Source: Cryptomeria japonica
Lineage: Eukaryota; Streptophyta; Pinopsida; Cupressales; Cupressaceae
Assembly: GCF_030272615.1 (NCBI RefSeq)
Contig: NC_081405.1
Coordinates: forward strand, 576,399,752 to 576,463,751
Direction: 5' to 3'
Length of the DNA: 64,000 nt
Shown here: piece by piece, positions 11,481 through 23,342 of the stretch
How the letters are laid out: every line of letters begins with the position of its first letter
Numbering within the stretch: position 1 is the first letter of the stretch
The notes under the pieces: generated by a model
What the model saw: the letters and a program-made list of their open reading frames with translations, nothing else
The model's database searches: none
What the model was told of the DNA's origin: nothing
Program-made: the position numbers and the translations under genes

Positions 11481-12191
11481 AACTTAGTTTGCTAGAGATG
11501 GATTCTCCTTATTAGGTGAAGAATCTGGTTCCTCAGATGGTTTGTCATCACTCTTCTTCTTCTATATCTTATTCATCTCGACTTTAGTTTCTTCAATATC
11601 AACCTTCTGCTTTCCTTTTCGATCTGCATGATGAGTCATCGGTTGGTTCTTCTATGTTCTACAAAACTTGGCAATGTGTCTTAGTTTGTTGCAATGATAG
11701 CATGCCATTCCAGATGCTCTCCACGCTCTAGCATTGCCTCTACCTATTATTCTTTTGTAGTTCATTACCACATGTCTAAAATTGTTGTAGATTGAACAAA
11801 TCACATTGACTCCTTTTTCCATCTCATAAGGACTAGACTGGTTAACATAGGGTCTTTGCCAATTTGTGTTCCTCTGGTTATTGGAATTCCTTTTCCAATC
11901 ACCAATAGGTCTTTAGTTCATGTGAGGTGTTGGATTGTTTACTCCATATCTGCATTCAACTGATCTATGGCTATACATATCACATGTATAACAATAACCT
12001 TCAAATATCCTAGGTAAATTTGTAATATTAGGTCTATAATCAGTATTAGCATCAGATTAGCTTCTACAAATATTAGTAGCATGTCCTGGCTTATGACAGT
12101 TAAAGCAAATAGGTTTGTAAACTTTCTTACCAGTAGGCTTCTGAGCCTTAGGAGCAGTTTTACCTTCATGCATGTATCTCTTGGTACCAGA
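11481..12191 (-). pseudogene. Element O gag 3' part: four zinc knuckles
   Basis: The minus-strand frame continues from the insertion point of element C. A basic linker rich in Lys and Pro is followed by CCHC knuckles at 12107-12066 (CFNCHKPGHATNIC, intact), 11993-11952 (CYTCDMYSHRSVEC, intact), 11798-11757 (Cys-x2-Tyr-x4-His-x4-Tyr, two ligands lost) and 11702-11661 (CYHCNKLRHIAKFC, intact). Stops occur between them. Such knuckles bind RNA in Gag nucleocapsids; four is more than the one or two usual in plant copia Gag. The 5' half of this ORF lies at 23343-23928 on the other side of element C. Confidence 0.75.
12187..12191. repeat. Target site duplication of element C, left copy
   Basis: ccaga immediately before the TG of C's 3' LTR. 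The identical ccaga follows the CA of its 5' LTR at 23338-23342. This fixes both ends of the element. Confidence 0.9.
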
Positions 12192-12632
12192 TGATGAATA
12201 ATGATGAACAACAAATACCCTAATTGGTACTGAGAGAGGGGGGGGGGGTGAATCAGTCCATGCAAAAAATTCTTATCAAGTTAAAAGAATACTAACTGGT
12301 TGTCTTCATTACTAAACTTAACAATGGCAATACCGATTAAACATAGTAAGACTTCATACAACATAAACCAGTAAAAGTGAACCCTTCAAATACATACAAT
12401 ACTTGATACCTACTTCACCCATAAACATATGCATGTGGTATATCAGCAATACCATAACCATTAGCTTTGCATGCATAATCACTCAAACAGAGAATACTTA
12501 ATCATCACATGAAAAATGCACAACTCATGAGATTTTTCATGTGAAAACCCAAATGCGAGAAACCACAGTGGGGATGAATACCCACAAGCTTGTTTTGAAC
12601 TATTTTGAAGCTCGCTCTATTAGGATCCTACT
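12192..12632 (-). repeat. Element C 3' LTR, outer piece
   Basis: Matches 21984-22440 of the 5' LTR up to the phrase gctcgctctattagga, then breaks off at the element D insertion. It contains a run of eleven or more G near 12240, longer than the matching tract in the other LTR. Confidence 0.88.
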
Positions 12633-13879
12633 ATTGGGACTCATTAAATTTGAGTCAAGTTTTGAGGCCCATTTCAAAATTTTGCTCTTCACTTTCAAAG
12701 GACCACCTAATGAATCAACCTAATAGGCCTACTTTGAGGACATACAAAATGGAGCCAGTCAATCATCAAGAACTAAAGCTTTGAAATGTGTCCTACACCT
12801 TTCATTTGGCCTATGCAATGTGTTGCCACATTTCAGAATTTAGTTTGGATCAATTTATCACCCATTTCAAGGGGTGAGCTGAAAGTCCATCATAGGTGCA
12901 AATGCAGATTTTATTTAGTGGCCTACTTTGGGCACCTATAACTTTTGCCCAGTACATCGTCATGTTGAAATTCAAAGTGAATTGAATTATATGCATATAG
13001 ATGAGTCTACATGCCAAGTTTGAGGTCTTTATGAATCCATTTGATCAGTTTTCTAAGATGATTTCTTGAGTCACTTCATTCAGTTTTCTGCATTTTCATT
13101 GTTTCATCTGTTAAGTTGGCTATTTTCATGAGCTCACCATTTGCACCTAGTCAGCCTTTTGGTCGAACAGATAATTCCATAGTCTTCTTTGTACATGAAG
13201 GTACCTATGCCCCATATTTGGGGGTCTATGAAGATCGTTTGATATATTTAAGAAAGGCATTTTGAGGTCCCTACGCATTGGTTTTATCAGGTTCATAGTG
13301 CTAATAGAGCCATCTGGTCATCTTTGACCGTTAATATTTATTAATGTGAGATTCATCTTGAGAAACATCTTGGCAGAGTGAATGCTTATATATTAGACAA
13401 TACGCCTATCAGTTTGCATAGTCCAAAAAGGGTTTTGACCAGTTTGAAAATTACATCTTTGGGATTGGATGCGAAAATGTGGCACAAGCACCTAAAAGTT
13501 GCAAAACTTAGTTTAATGATCAGAAAATGGTGTCGATCGTGTCTAGAGGCATATTCAAGGCTCCTGAGGTGGTTTCAAGGGTCAGTTGCATGAAAATGAT
13601 TTTTTTTTAGTTGGACCCACTTTGGGGCCTGACCTAACTTGCCACTTCATGTGTCTTTTCAAGCAAAGTTTAAATTGTTATTTTAAATCATGTGTTTTAT
13701 GATTTAAGAGATATAGAAGAAGCTAGATAATATCATAAGATAAATATGGACATTAATGTATATTGAAGCAGATGATTGGCTATTTGATAGCTAAAAAGGT
13801 GTAAAACCAATTTTTTCTAATTTTGGTAGCATTCTCCCTGGCAGATCGTGTGTTGTTTGGAGGCCAATGAGTTTTTAGT

Positions 13880-14940
13880 AAATACAATTTGCAGGTGTAT
13901 GGCCTGCATTAGATGAATGCTTCAGTAACTTTCAAGCAATGCAATTGGCAGGTGTTAAACCAGATTCAATAGGCAATAAATGAAATTTTAAAAGCAAATG
14001 AAATGTGGCAAATGGAAGATTTAGAAACTTACATCAAGTGCATTTGCCAGGCTTAATGCCCAATCCTCCCTTCACATGTCAATAGAAAATGGAGGGGCAT
14101 TCAATTAAGTTTTAGCAGAATGCAATGGAAGGTACAAAGCTAGTCCTTTCCCTGTCGTGAGCTCCTATGTGGTCTTTGACTATGGGAAGTGGCAAGTAAA
14201 AGCCTCACAAACTTCCAAGCTAATACCAACATTCTCCTTGCCTGCCATATGTGGTTGTTGAAAGGATATCAAGAGTTCCAAAGAAAAAGAAAATACCATT
14301 ACCAGGTTTAAACCCAATGTTTTCCATGCATAGTAGCTAGAGGAGAGGCAAATGAAAGAGCATTAAATTTTTAAGCAAATGCCAGTGCCAGATGCATTCC
14401 CAAGACAAATCCTCCCCTCTTGCATGGCAAATGAAGTGGCAGAGACACTCCAAAGTAAATGCAATTGGTTGGTTTAGCACTAGTATTCTCCTCCCTGCTC
14501 AGAGCTCCTAGAGTGTGGCATAGAAAGTGTTGAAAAGGTTGTGTATAAAATTTTTCAAGCAATTGTAGTTTGTAGTCTGGCATAGAAGGTGGAGGAGGGG
14601 CATTATAAAATGTCTCAAGCTTGTAGGTGCAATAATGCTAGCCAAACCTCCTCCCATGCAGCAGGTGGAAATACAAAGAAGCCTCAAACCTAAGAAAATG
14701 CATTTGGCAAGTGTAAACCAGTGATTCTCCTCCCCTGCACAGTATTTGTGGGTAAAGCCCATTAAACTTTAAAATTAATGCAATGTGATATTAAAGGTTA
14801 AAGAATGTTTCTACAAATGCAATCTGCAGGCTTAGAACCCAGCATTCCCCATGTGGTATGTTAAAATCTTAGAAAAACCTTTCAACCATTAAAACTCTCA
14901 GAAAATGTAGTTCCAAGCTAAATGCCATTATCCCACATTG
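13880..14940. repeat. Degenerate tandem array inside element D
   Basis: About a dozen diverged copies of a motif resembling tgcaattggcaggtgtaaac followed after a few bases by ctcctcccctgc, spaced about 60-110 bases. Clear copies begin near 13880, 13936, 14035, 14375, 14450, 14618, 14690 and 14805. Seen by eye only; the unit and copy number need an alignment. Confidence 0.55.
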
Positions 14941-15182
14941 GTTGAGTGGAGGGACATTTTGGTGTTTAAAAGTAAGAACACACACAAACATAGTGCCAAA
15001 GCCTTGAAGGCTTTTGGTGCAAGGTGTTGGTTGTGCCCAAGTGGAGCCCACACATGCGTGCACAAACCCTGAGGTGAAGAGATATGTGACGCCCAAGTGG
15101 ATCCCACATGTGCACCATTCTTTAGGTAAGCGATTTTTGCAGTGGAAGGGCGAGTTAATGAGTTTGCATGTTCATCGCAGAT

Positions 15183-15358
15183 CAACGATGATCGTTGTTT
15201 CGCTATAGGAAGGTGCTCTAAAGTTACCCATCATGAAATAGCGAGAAAGAACATGCAGAAAAGGATATGTTAACAAGTGAGCAAGTTTGAAGATGATCAA
15301 AGTCTGTCATTGTTTCACAATGGAAAAGTGCTCGATTATTACCCTTCGTGAAACAATG
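15183..15358. repeat. Two related hairpins in element D
   Basis: Hairpin 2 has perfect 11-base arms, CATTGTTTCAC at 15308-15318 and GTGAAACAATG at 15348-15358, around a 29-base loop. Hairpin 1 is a diverged copy with arms TCGCTAT (15200-15206) and ATAGCGA (15238-15244). A further small palindrome, CAACGA-TGA-TCGTTG, precedes it at 15183-15197. The loops of the two hairpins share aagtgctc-like and ttaccc-like words, so this is a duplicated structure. Confidence 0.6.
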
Positions 15359-16638
15359 AAAAGTGAGCTGGCAGGTACAGGTGGCGATCTGCAAGGCGGG
15401 TGAGGTGGCAGATAGGTGAGGTGTCATCCCAAGTGGTGCTACAGGTGAATCACAAGCTCCCATGTGCCAAGGCATAGAGGATAAATTCATGAAAAAATCA
15501 AAGTTAAATGCATAGTTTAGACTATGGAGAAAATTGAAAAAATCTAAATGATGCGCCCAAATTGAGTGATTAATTCATTCAGGGGGTATTTGTTACTAGA
15601 AATGGCAAGTATTATATATCATCGGAAAGCTCAAGAGAGAAGAAAATCATTCACAAGGTTTGTTTTAATAGATCTTAGATATTTTGAGAGAAATTTCCAT
15701 GAGAAGGATAAAGGAATATGTTTTAGTTGGGGAAAAAGGGCACTTGGCAATCTTTGATGCCTTCTCTTTTTTCCCCCCCTCCTTCATATTCCCATTTCTT
15801 CTCAATTGTAAGTGTTCCAGAATTTTGGAGAAAAGGCTTCAAATTTAATGGTCTTTTTTAGGGTATAGAGGTTACATTGAAGTATGACAAATTATTTTCT
15901 AGTTGCAGGTTTTACGTATGTTAGGCATGAGTAAATTTCATACAAGATTATCTCTAGGCCTGTATTTCATTATTACAAATTTAATCCTCAAGGAGGCTAG
16001 AATTTGTCATCTCTAGGAGATTATTATGATTGTTTGTAGGTATCCTTCTATGAAGGTTTTAAATTCTGAAATCAGTCATAAATAATGGAATATGTATCCA
16101 ATATCTGATAATTTTGTGAATGAATTGAGTAATGCATTGATATGAGGTATTGATGCAGGAATATTTTATAAGGAAAACAAATTTGTAGCTAGGATTTTTA
16201 TTTGCAGTTTTGGGTGTGACTCCATGCCTAATGAACAAGGAACTGGTCTTTGAAGGATTTGGGGATACTTTCAGATTCATACAAATTTAAAGAAAATCTA
16301 TTTCCCTTTGTGTTTAGGGGTTGTGTTCTATTCATTCAAAGTACTATTTCATCTATTATTTATACATATTCAACCAATCTGTAATGTGTTTCTAATTGGT
16401 TGGGTTTGTGGAATGATCTATCTACTTATTGTTTGATGCTACCATATGTCTGTAACTGGTTGTATTTAATGCATCAAAACAGTTTCCCCCCTAGGTCTAG
16501 TAGAACCTGAAGTGAAAGATGATGAATTAGGGTCCTATGTTATGTTGTCCAAGTCCTGATATATTTCATAGATTGAAATTGGCCATTTCATAGAAGGATT
16601 GCAGGTGAACTTGGGTTAACTAGATTTGGTGAACAACA

Positions 16639-17568
16639 CCTAGTACGGTTAATGACTTTACAATAAGGTTCTCCTAGGAACTGATCCTGTTAAAGATCAC
16701 CTATTTAAGGGACGGATATATACTCTGTTAAAGGTTACCTTGCTAGAGGATTTAAAGAACTCAATGATATTGAGTCACCTAGTTAGAGGATTTACAGTAA
16801 GCCTTTTAAAGCTACTCGACAAAGGCATTTTCCTTCTATTGAAATGGTTAGAAGACAATAGCTAAAACTTTGATTTGATAACAACACTATATGCTAAGGC
16901 AGGTCCTTTTCAGTTCCTCTACTCTACAATCACACTCTGCAGTTTTCTCTCACTAGTCTAGCAATTATCTCAGCACTCAGATACAGGCAAAATTTTTGCC
17001 AACAACTTACAATAACAAACATCATTGACCTTATAGACAACAATTAGGTCAATAGCATAAAGCCTAAACCCTAAGCTTTTAGGTTTACAATTACAGTCGG
17101 TAAAATCCTTACTGTCCAAACACTTTTCATAGAGTGAAGCAATCTCAAATAGATCAGAAGTCATTCTGCATCATCCATTCTTCACCGTACATAGAAATAA
17201 ACATCTCACCATTCTTTCTTCTTATACCACTAAGAAGAATGTTCATTCCTGAGGTAGACATCTAATGCAGTCGATTTTCACATGCAAGATCCTCAAGGAA
17301 ATCCTTCACGTGCACAAAACTGATGTGGCATCTCGACCTCATCTAAATCTCTTAGCTAACTCATCACAGAATGTCACCAGTTGCATCGCACAAGCTAGAT
17401 TGCCAAACTAGAAACCCTAGAGCTAACACTACCAACCGGTTGTAACACTTAGTGAAACCCAGACACCAGTTCACTACATCTCTTCATCCTGGTTCACTTG
17501 CACTTATTGACATCAATGACAACATACATTATCATCATATCATCATACAGGTTCATCAAATGCCAACA
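16639..17568 (-). repeat. Element C 3' LTR, inner piece
   Basis: Continues the LTR after element D and matches 22435-23337 up to the terminal atgccaaca. Together with 12192-12632 it gives about 1.37 kb, against 1354 bases for the intact 5' LTR. Confidence 0.88.
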
Positions 17569-17825
17569 ATCTCCCCCTTGGCCATTGATGGCAATACTCA
17601 GTGTAGCATTAAAACTAAAAACCTCATAGACCAGTGCATCTAAAATATCTTCTCCCATATCTCATATATCTTCTTCCCCTTTGACAACAATGACAAAGTG
17701 GAGGCACAATCTTCCATACTCCACTATGTTGCTTCCCCTATGGAGTAGCATCCTTCAACACATCAATCCTAAAAGATTTGACACTGAAATACCTGACTGA
17801 TGTGGAGCACACATCTTTAGTTTAC
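17569..17825 (-). other. Element C polypurine tract and 3' noncoding region
   Basis: The minus strand reads ggccaagggggagat just inside the LTR (17583-17569), a copia polypurine tract; a second purine-rich run lies near 17675. No gene in this stretch. Confidence 0.8.
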
Positions 17826-20800
17826 TTAATGAAGGGGCAAAACCCCTAATTCACCTCTCAAATAGGTAAATGTAGTCTTCGATAAGGGCTTAGTGAATAT
17901 GTCTACTAGCTGCTCCTTGCTGGAAACATGTTGTACTACAACCTCTTTGTTTTGAACCTTCTCTCTTAAGAAATGATACTTAAGCTCAATCTGCTTAGTT
18001 CTAGCATGCAATACTGAATTCTTGGAAATATTGATTGCACTAGTATTGTCACAAAATATACTCATTGGTTTAGATATAGGTACTTTGAAACCATCCAATA
18101 CATGTTTCATTTAGATTGCCTAAGTGTAGTTCATAAATATTGCCACATACTCCACTTTAGTTGTAGACTTAGAAGTACAACTCTACTTCTTTCTTGTCCA
18201 GGAGACTAATCTTCCACCAAGAAAGAATGCTCCACGGGTTGTTCTCTTCTGGTCATCCACATTAACTCCCCAATCTACATCGGTAAATACCTTGGGATTA
18301 AAATCACCATTGTATGGTTACCATAATCCATAGTCAATAGTTCCTTTCAGGCATCTAAGAATCCTCTTGACTGCTACCAAGTGAGATTCTCTTGGAATTT
18401 TCTCAAAATGAGCTACTATGCCCACTGCATGAGCAATATCTAGTCTATTGTGCACCACATAGTGCAGCTTATCGATCATTGACTAGTACTCCTTCTCATT
18501 TACCAATGTTGAATAATATTCCTTAGTCAGTTTACAGTCGGTCACGATTGGTGTACCAACCGGTTTTCACTCCTCCATGCCAAAGGTCTTCAATACTTCT
18601 TTGTCATACTTGGACTAGGTAATAAAGATACCCTCTTTCATTTGCTGAATTTGTAAACCAATGAAGAAATTTATCTCTCCAATCAGAGACATCTCAAACT
18701 CTTTCTTCATTTCATTTCCAAAAGCATGACTCATTTCATCATCTCTTCCAAAGATGATGTCATCTACAAATACTTCATAGATCAGAATCTGATCAAATTC
18801 ATATTTTAGGTAGATGTTGCTATCCTCACTTGTTCTCTGAAATCCTATCTTCATAAGATGAGAGTGCAACCATTCATACCATGCCCTAGGTGCTTGTTTC
18901 AATCCATATAGGGATTTGTGTAATCTACACACCATGTTACTATATTTTGATAAGGAAAACCCATCTGATTGCTCAATATACACTTGCTCTTCTAGGATTC
19001 CACTCAAGAACGCAAACTTCATATCCATCCGATAAACCTTAAATCCTTTGAATGCTGCAAATGCAAGTAGCATTCAGACACCTTCCAATCTAGCCACAGG
19101 AGAAAAGGTTTCTCCATAATCTTCTCCCTCTTCCTGAGCATATCCTTTACATACAAGTCTTCCCTTGTTCCTCACAACTGTACTTTATTCATTTAGCTTA
19201 TTCCTAAAAACACATATGGTACTTATAATATTCTTATGTTTTGGTCTGGATACCAGGGACCATGTTGCATTCCTTTCTATCTGGTCTATCTCCTCTTCCA
19301 TTGCCTTAATCAAATCTTCATCTATAAGTGCTTCTGTGGAATTTTTGGGTTCCAATTCAAAAATTATGCAAGTTTTATATCACCTTTCTTATTGTGAGTA
19401 TCCCTACATCTTTATCTCCTATGATCTACTTCATATCATGATGTAGTTTCACATACCTAGGAATGACTCTAGCTGGTTTTGCTATCTTTTCCTCTTCTTC
19501 TTCACTTACTTCTTCACCTACTGCAGCTTCTACTGGTACAGGAACATTGAGATCTTTACTTGTTTCTATCTTAACTAGTTCCTAGAAGGCTATACCCGGT
19601 TTATCTTCCGCTTCCTCGCTGCAGGTTTCCTCAGGTTCCTTAGCGGATTCATCAACCCTGACATTGATACTCTTAACAATTTTTTGTGTTCTATTGTTGT
19701 AGCACTTGACAAATTTGCTCTTAGTGGAATATCCCAGAAATATTCCTTCATTACATTTAGCATCAAACTTCCTCAGATGTTCATCTCTCTTGATGTAACA
19801 CTTACTACCAAACACTTTAAAGTAACTCATAGTGGGAGTTTTCCCAGTTTAATACTCATAAGGAATTTCAACTCTACCTTTCTTGATGAGTATGTGGTTC
19901 ATAGTATAGACTGCAGTTCTCATCGCTTCTCTCCAAAAAGTTTGAGAAACCCTTCCTTGGATCAACATTGTTCTAGCCGCTTCAACTACAATCCTGTTAT
20001 TCCTTTCTGTTATGCCATTCTATTGTGATGTCCTTGGGGTATACAACTACCTCTTGATACTGTTGTCTTCACAATACTTGTTGAATTCATTAGAAATGAA
20101 TTCACCTCCTTGATCAGTTCTTAGGCATTTTATCTTTTGACCACTTTCCTTCTCTACTAATGCTCTAAAGGCTTTGAACTTTCCAAACACCTCAGACTTG
20201 TCTTTCAAGAATGTGACCCACATCATTCTTGAGCAGCCATCAATAAGAATCATGAAATACCTATCTCCCTGAATATTTCTAGTTTTCATAGGACCACACA
20301 AATTAGTATGCACGAGATCAAGTAGGTTTTCTGCTGAAAAAGACTTACCTTTGAAAGTTGAGGAAGACATCTTCTGAAGTTGACATTCTCTTCACAAAGA
20401 ATTCTTTGGTTTGTTCAACAAAGGAAATCATCTTACTTCCTTGATCTTACTAGCTTTTACAATATTATCAAAGTGCATATGACAAAGTCTCCTATGCCAT
20501 ATCCAACTGTCATCAAACTTCGCCATCAGACACCGACTTATCTTGGCATTCAACTAAAACAAGTTACCTTTGGTCTGCTTACCGATGGCAATAAGTTCAC
20601 CACTTTTTCCAATTATACTGCAGACTCGACCTTTGAACTCTACAACAAGTCCTTTAGCATTTAGCTAAGCAAGACTCAATAGGTTATGCTTAAGACCTTC
20701 TACCCAGTAGACATCATCCACACTGCTCTTTCCATTTAGTGAGATGGATCCTTTTCATTTTACCAAGCATCGCGCATCATTTCCAAATCTAACAACACCT

Positions 20801-20960
20801 CTATCATATTATTCTGGAGACAGAAACTTTCTCCGATCACTAGTCATGTGGTGAGAAAAAAAACTATCAATAATCCATTAAGTAGAGTTATCAATGTGAG
20901 AGACAAGTTCTTTCTTGTCAGACACTTCTTCCTTTACATCTACAAACGCTATGTCCTCAT
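17826..20960 (-). pseudogene. Element C pol: protease, integrase, reverse transcriptase, RNase H
   Basis: Protease near 20870: the catalytic DSG has become DSF (IIDSFFSHHM). Integrase 20540-19840: pre-integrase WIWHRRLCHMHFDN, first catalytic Asp changed to Asn (LVHTNLCGPM), second Asp present (CLRTDQGGEF), Glu present (NGITERNN). Reverse transcriptase 19190-18270, with longest open piece 19073-18615: MDMKFAFLSG, YGLKQAPRAWYEWL and FVDDIIFG, so the active-site DD is kept. RNase H 18270-17826 with CDNTSAINISKN and ELKYHFLREKV. More than ten stops interrupt the frame. Canonical copia order, integrase before reverse transcriptase. Confidence 0.9.
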
Positions 20961-20976
20961 TCTCTTCATCCTCAAA

Positions 20977-21940
20977 TTATTCATCAGTAACACCTTCATC
21001 CACTGCAACAAGACAATTTCTTCTATTTCCTCCTTTATACTTTCTAAAACTCTCTGGTTTATCCTTATTGTCATTGTTAGGACAATTAACAGCTATATGT
21101 CCTATCTTATTGTAGGAAAAAAAATTTAAAGGAAGCTTACCTCTGTATTTTCCAGTGCCTTTTGGGAGTCTCTTGGCAAGAAGAGCTTCAAACTCTATCA
21201 TTATCTCTTCATCATCCATACCTCTGCTTTGCATGGATTCATAACTAGTACTTACTTCTTTTCCTTTTCCGGATGGTGCAATAGATTCTCTAAAAGCTGA
21301 CTCATTCTTCTAAACACTACCATCATAGCTATTCAGCTCATATGGAGTTAACTTTGCAATGATAGAGTCTAAGGATACCTTGGTTTTGTCAATAGACCTT
21401 AGTTCTGGAATAGAAACAACTCTGATTGCATAGACCAGTAACAATGATCTCAAGACTTTACTAACAATGGTGGCATCATCAATTGTTCCACTAGTGCTCT
21501 TGATATCTCCAACAACAGTCGTGATCCTTATGCCATATTGTTGAATGGTCTCACCTTCAACAATCCTCATGTCTCCAAATTTTCCTCTAAGGGTCTCTTC
21601 CTTAGCTTGCTTTACATGCTCATCACTGCCATAATTAGTTTCCAATGTGTCCCATACATCTGTAGGAGTGTCCTTATATTGTACATCAATGAACTCAATA
21701 TTGGATAAACTACTAATAAGGGCTTCCATGACTTGCCCATTTTCTTCAATCTCTCTTTTATGATCATTGGTTATAGTGGCAGTTGGGGTTAGATAGACAT
21801 TCTCAACATAGATCCTATGTTGAGCACCCTAACTCTTGATATATATCTTTATTCTATCCTTCCATATTTTGAAGTTATCTCTATTGAACTTAGGAACTTC
21901 CCTCTTCATCATTAAGGCAGGATCTTTTTCCTCAAGCGGT
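20977..21940 (-). pseudogene. Element C gag
   Basis: The UBN2/DUF4219 capsid region begins around MMKREVPKFNRDNFKIWKDR and includes TDVWDTLETNYGSDEHVKQA, open over 21729-21310. The nucleocapsid stretch 21234-20977 has a ruined zinc knuckle: the first two Cys are Phe and Tyr (FFSYNKIGHIAVNC). One in-frame stop interrupts the N-terminal part. The product cannot bind RNA through a normal CCHC knuckle. Confidence 0.87.
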
Positions 21941-21970
21941 TAAGCTTATATCACCAAGGACCTATAGTCG

Positions 21971-21983
21971 CTTTGATACCAAT
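21971..21983 (-). other. Element C primer binding site
   Basis: The minus strand reads ATTGGTATCAAAG directly before the LTR, one change from the usual TGGTATCAGAG tRNA-iMet site. Confidence 0.85.
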
Positions 21984-23337
21984 TGATGAATATTGATGAA
22001 CAACAAAGACCCTAACTAGTACTAAGAGGTGGGGGTGAACCAGCACATACAAAAACTTCTTATCAACTTATCAAGTTAAAACAATACTAACCGGTTATCT
22101 TCATTACTAAACTTAACCATGGCAATACCCGTTAAACATAGTAAGACTTTAGAAAACATAAACCAATAAAACTGAACCCTTCAAATACATTCAATACTTG
22201 ATAACTAATTCACCCATAAACATATGCATGTGGTACATCAACAACACCATAACCATTAGCTCTACATGCATAATCACTCAAACAAAGAATACTTAATCAT
22301 CACATAAAAAATGCACAACTCATGACACAGATATTTTTCATGTAAAATCCCCAATGGGAAAAACCACTGTGGTGATGAATACCCACAAGCTTGTTTTGAA
22401 CTCTTTTGAAGCTCGCTCTATTAGGAGCCTAGTCCGGTTAAAGACTTTACAATAAGGTTCTTCTAGGAACCGATCCTGTTAAAGATAAATCAATTAAGGG
22501 ATGGCTATATACCATGTTAAAGGTTACTTGCTAGAGGATATAAAGAACTCAATGATCTTGAGTCACTTAGTTAGAGGATTTAAAATAAGCCTATTAAAGC
22601 TACCCGGCAAAGGGATTTTCCTTCTATTGAAATGGTTAGAAGACAATAGGTAAAACTTTGATCTGATAACAGTACTATATGCTAGGGCAAGTCCTTTCTA
22701 GTTCCTCTACTCTGCAATCACACTTTACACTTTTCTCTCACTGGTCTAGCAAGTATCTCATCACTCGGATAAACACACAACTTTTCCTAAGAACTTACAA
22801 TAACAAACATCATCGAACTTATAGACAACAATTAGGTTGGTAGCATAAACCCTAAACCCTAAGATTTTAGGTTTACAATTACAGTCGGTCAAATCCTGAC
22901 CATCCAAATACTTTCCATAGAGTGAAGAAATCTCAAACAAATCACAAGTCATTCTGCATCATCCAATCTTCACCGCACATACAAATCAGTAACTCATCAC
23001 TCTTTCTTCTCACACTGCTAAGAAGAATGTTCATTCCCAAAGTAGACATTTAATGCAGTCAATCTTCACATGCAAGATCCTCAAGGAAATCCTTCACGTG
23101 CACAAAACTAATGTGGCATATTAATCTCATCTTCATCTCTTAGCTAACTCATCACAGAATGTCACTGGTTGCCAAAACGAAAACCCTAGAGCTGAGGCTA
23201 CCAACCGGTAGTCCCAGTTAGTGAAACCTACACACCGGCTCACTACATCTCTTCATACCGATTCACTTTCACTTATTGACATCAATGACAACATACATTA
23301 TCATCATATCATCATACCAGTTCATCAAATGCCAACA
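21984..23337 (-). repeat. Element C 5' LTR
   Basis: An intact LTR of 1354 bases from tgatgaatat to atgccaaca, bounded by the primer site on the left and the ccaga duplication on the right. It serves as the uninterrupted reference that exposes the element D insertion in the other LTR. Confidence 0.9.
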
Positions 23338-23342
23338 CCAGA
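23338..23342. repeat. Target site duplication of element C, right copy
   Basis: ccaga, identical to 12187-12191. Confidence 0.9.

Larger units (their letters stand above)
12633..16638. mobile_element. Element D: unclassified insertion in element C's LTR
   Basis: About 4.0 kb absent from the sister LTR at 21984-23337. The flanks resume at cctagtacgg (16639), against cctactattg on the left, giving an imperfect duplication (cctact/cctagt). Possible LTR-type ends are TGGGACTC near 12635 and ...GAACAACA at 16638, but I found no terminal repeats and no recognisable protein. All ORFs are short. It contains a degenerate tandem array (13880-14940) and two hairpins (15183-15358). A non-autonomous LTR element or another non-coding transposon are both possible. 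Confidence 0.6.
12192..23337 (-). mobile_element. Element C: complete Ty1/copia retrotransposon
   Basis: Minus-strand copia element with both LTRs (12192-12632 plus 16639-17568, and 21984-23337), an exact 5-bp target duplication (ccaga), primer site, polypurine tract and the gene order gag, protease, integrase, reverse transcriptase, RNase H. It is inserted in element O's gag ORF. Its own 3' LTR is split by about 4 kb of unrelated DNA (element D). The LTRs differ at scattered sites and the polyprotein has more than ten stops, so it is inactive. Confidence 0.92.

Noticed and set aside
14371-15490. Several 64-88 residue ORFs in element D
   Set aside because: They overlap in different frames and strands across a degenerate tandem array; no conserved motif.
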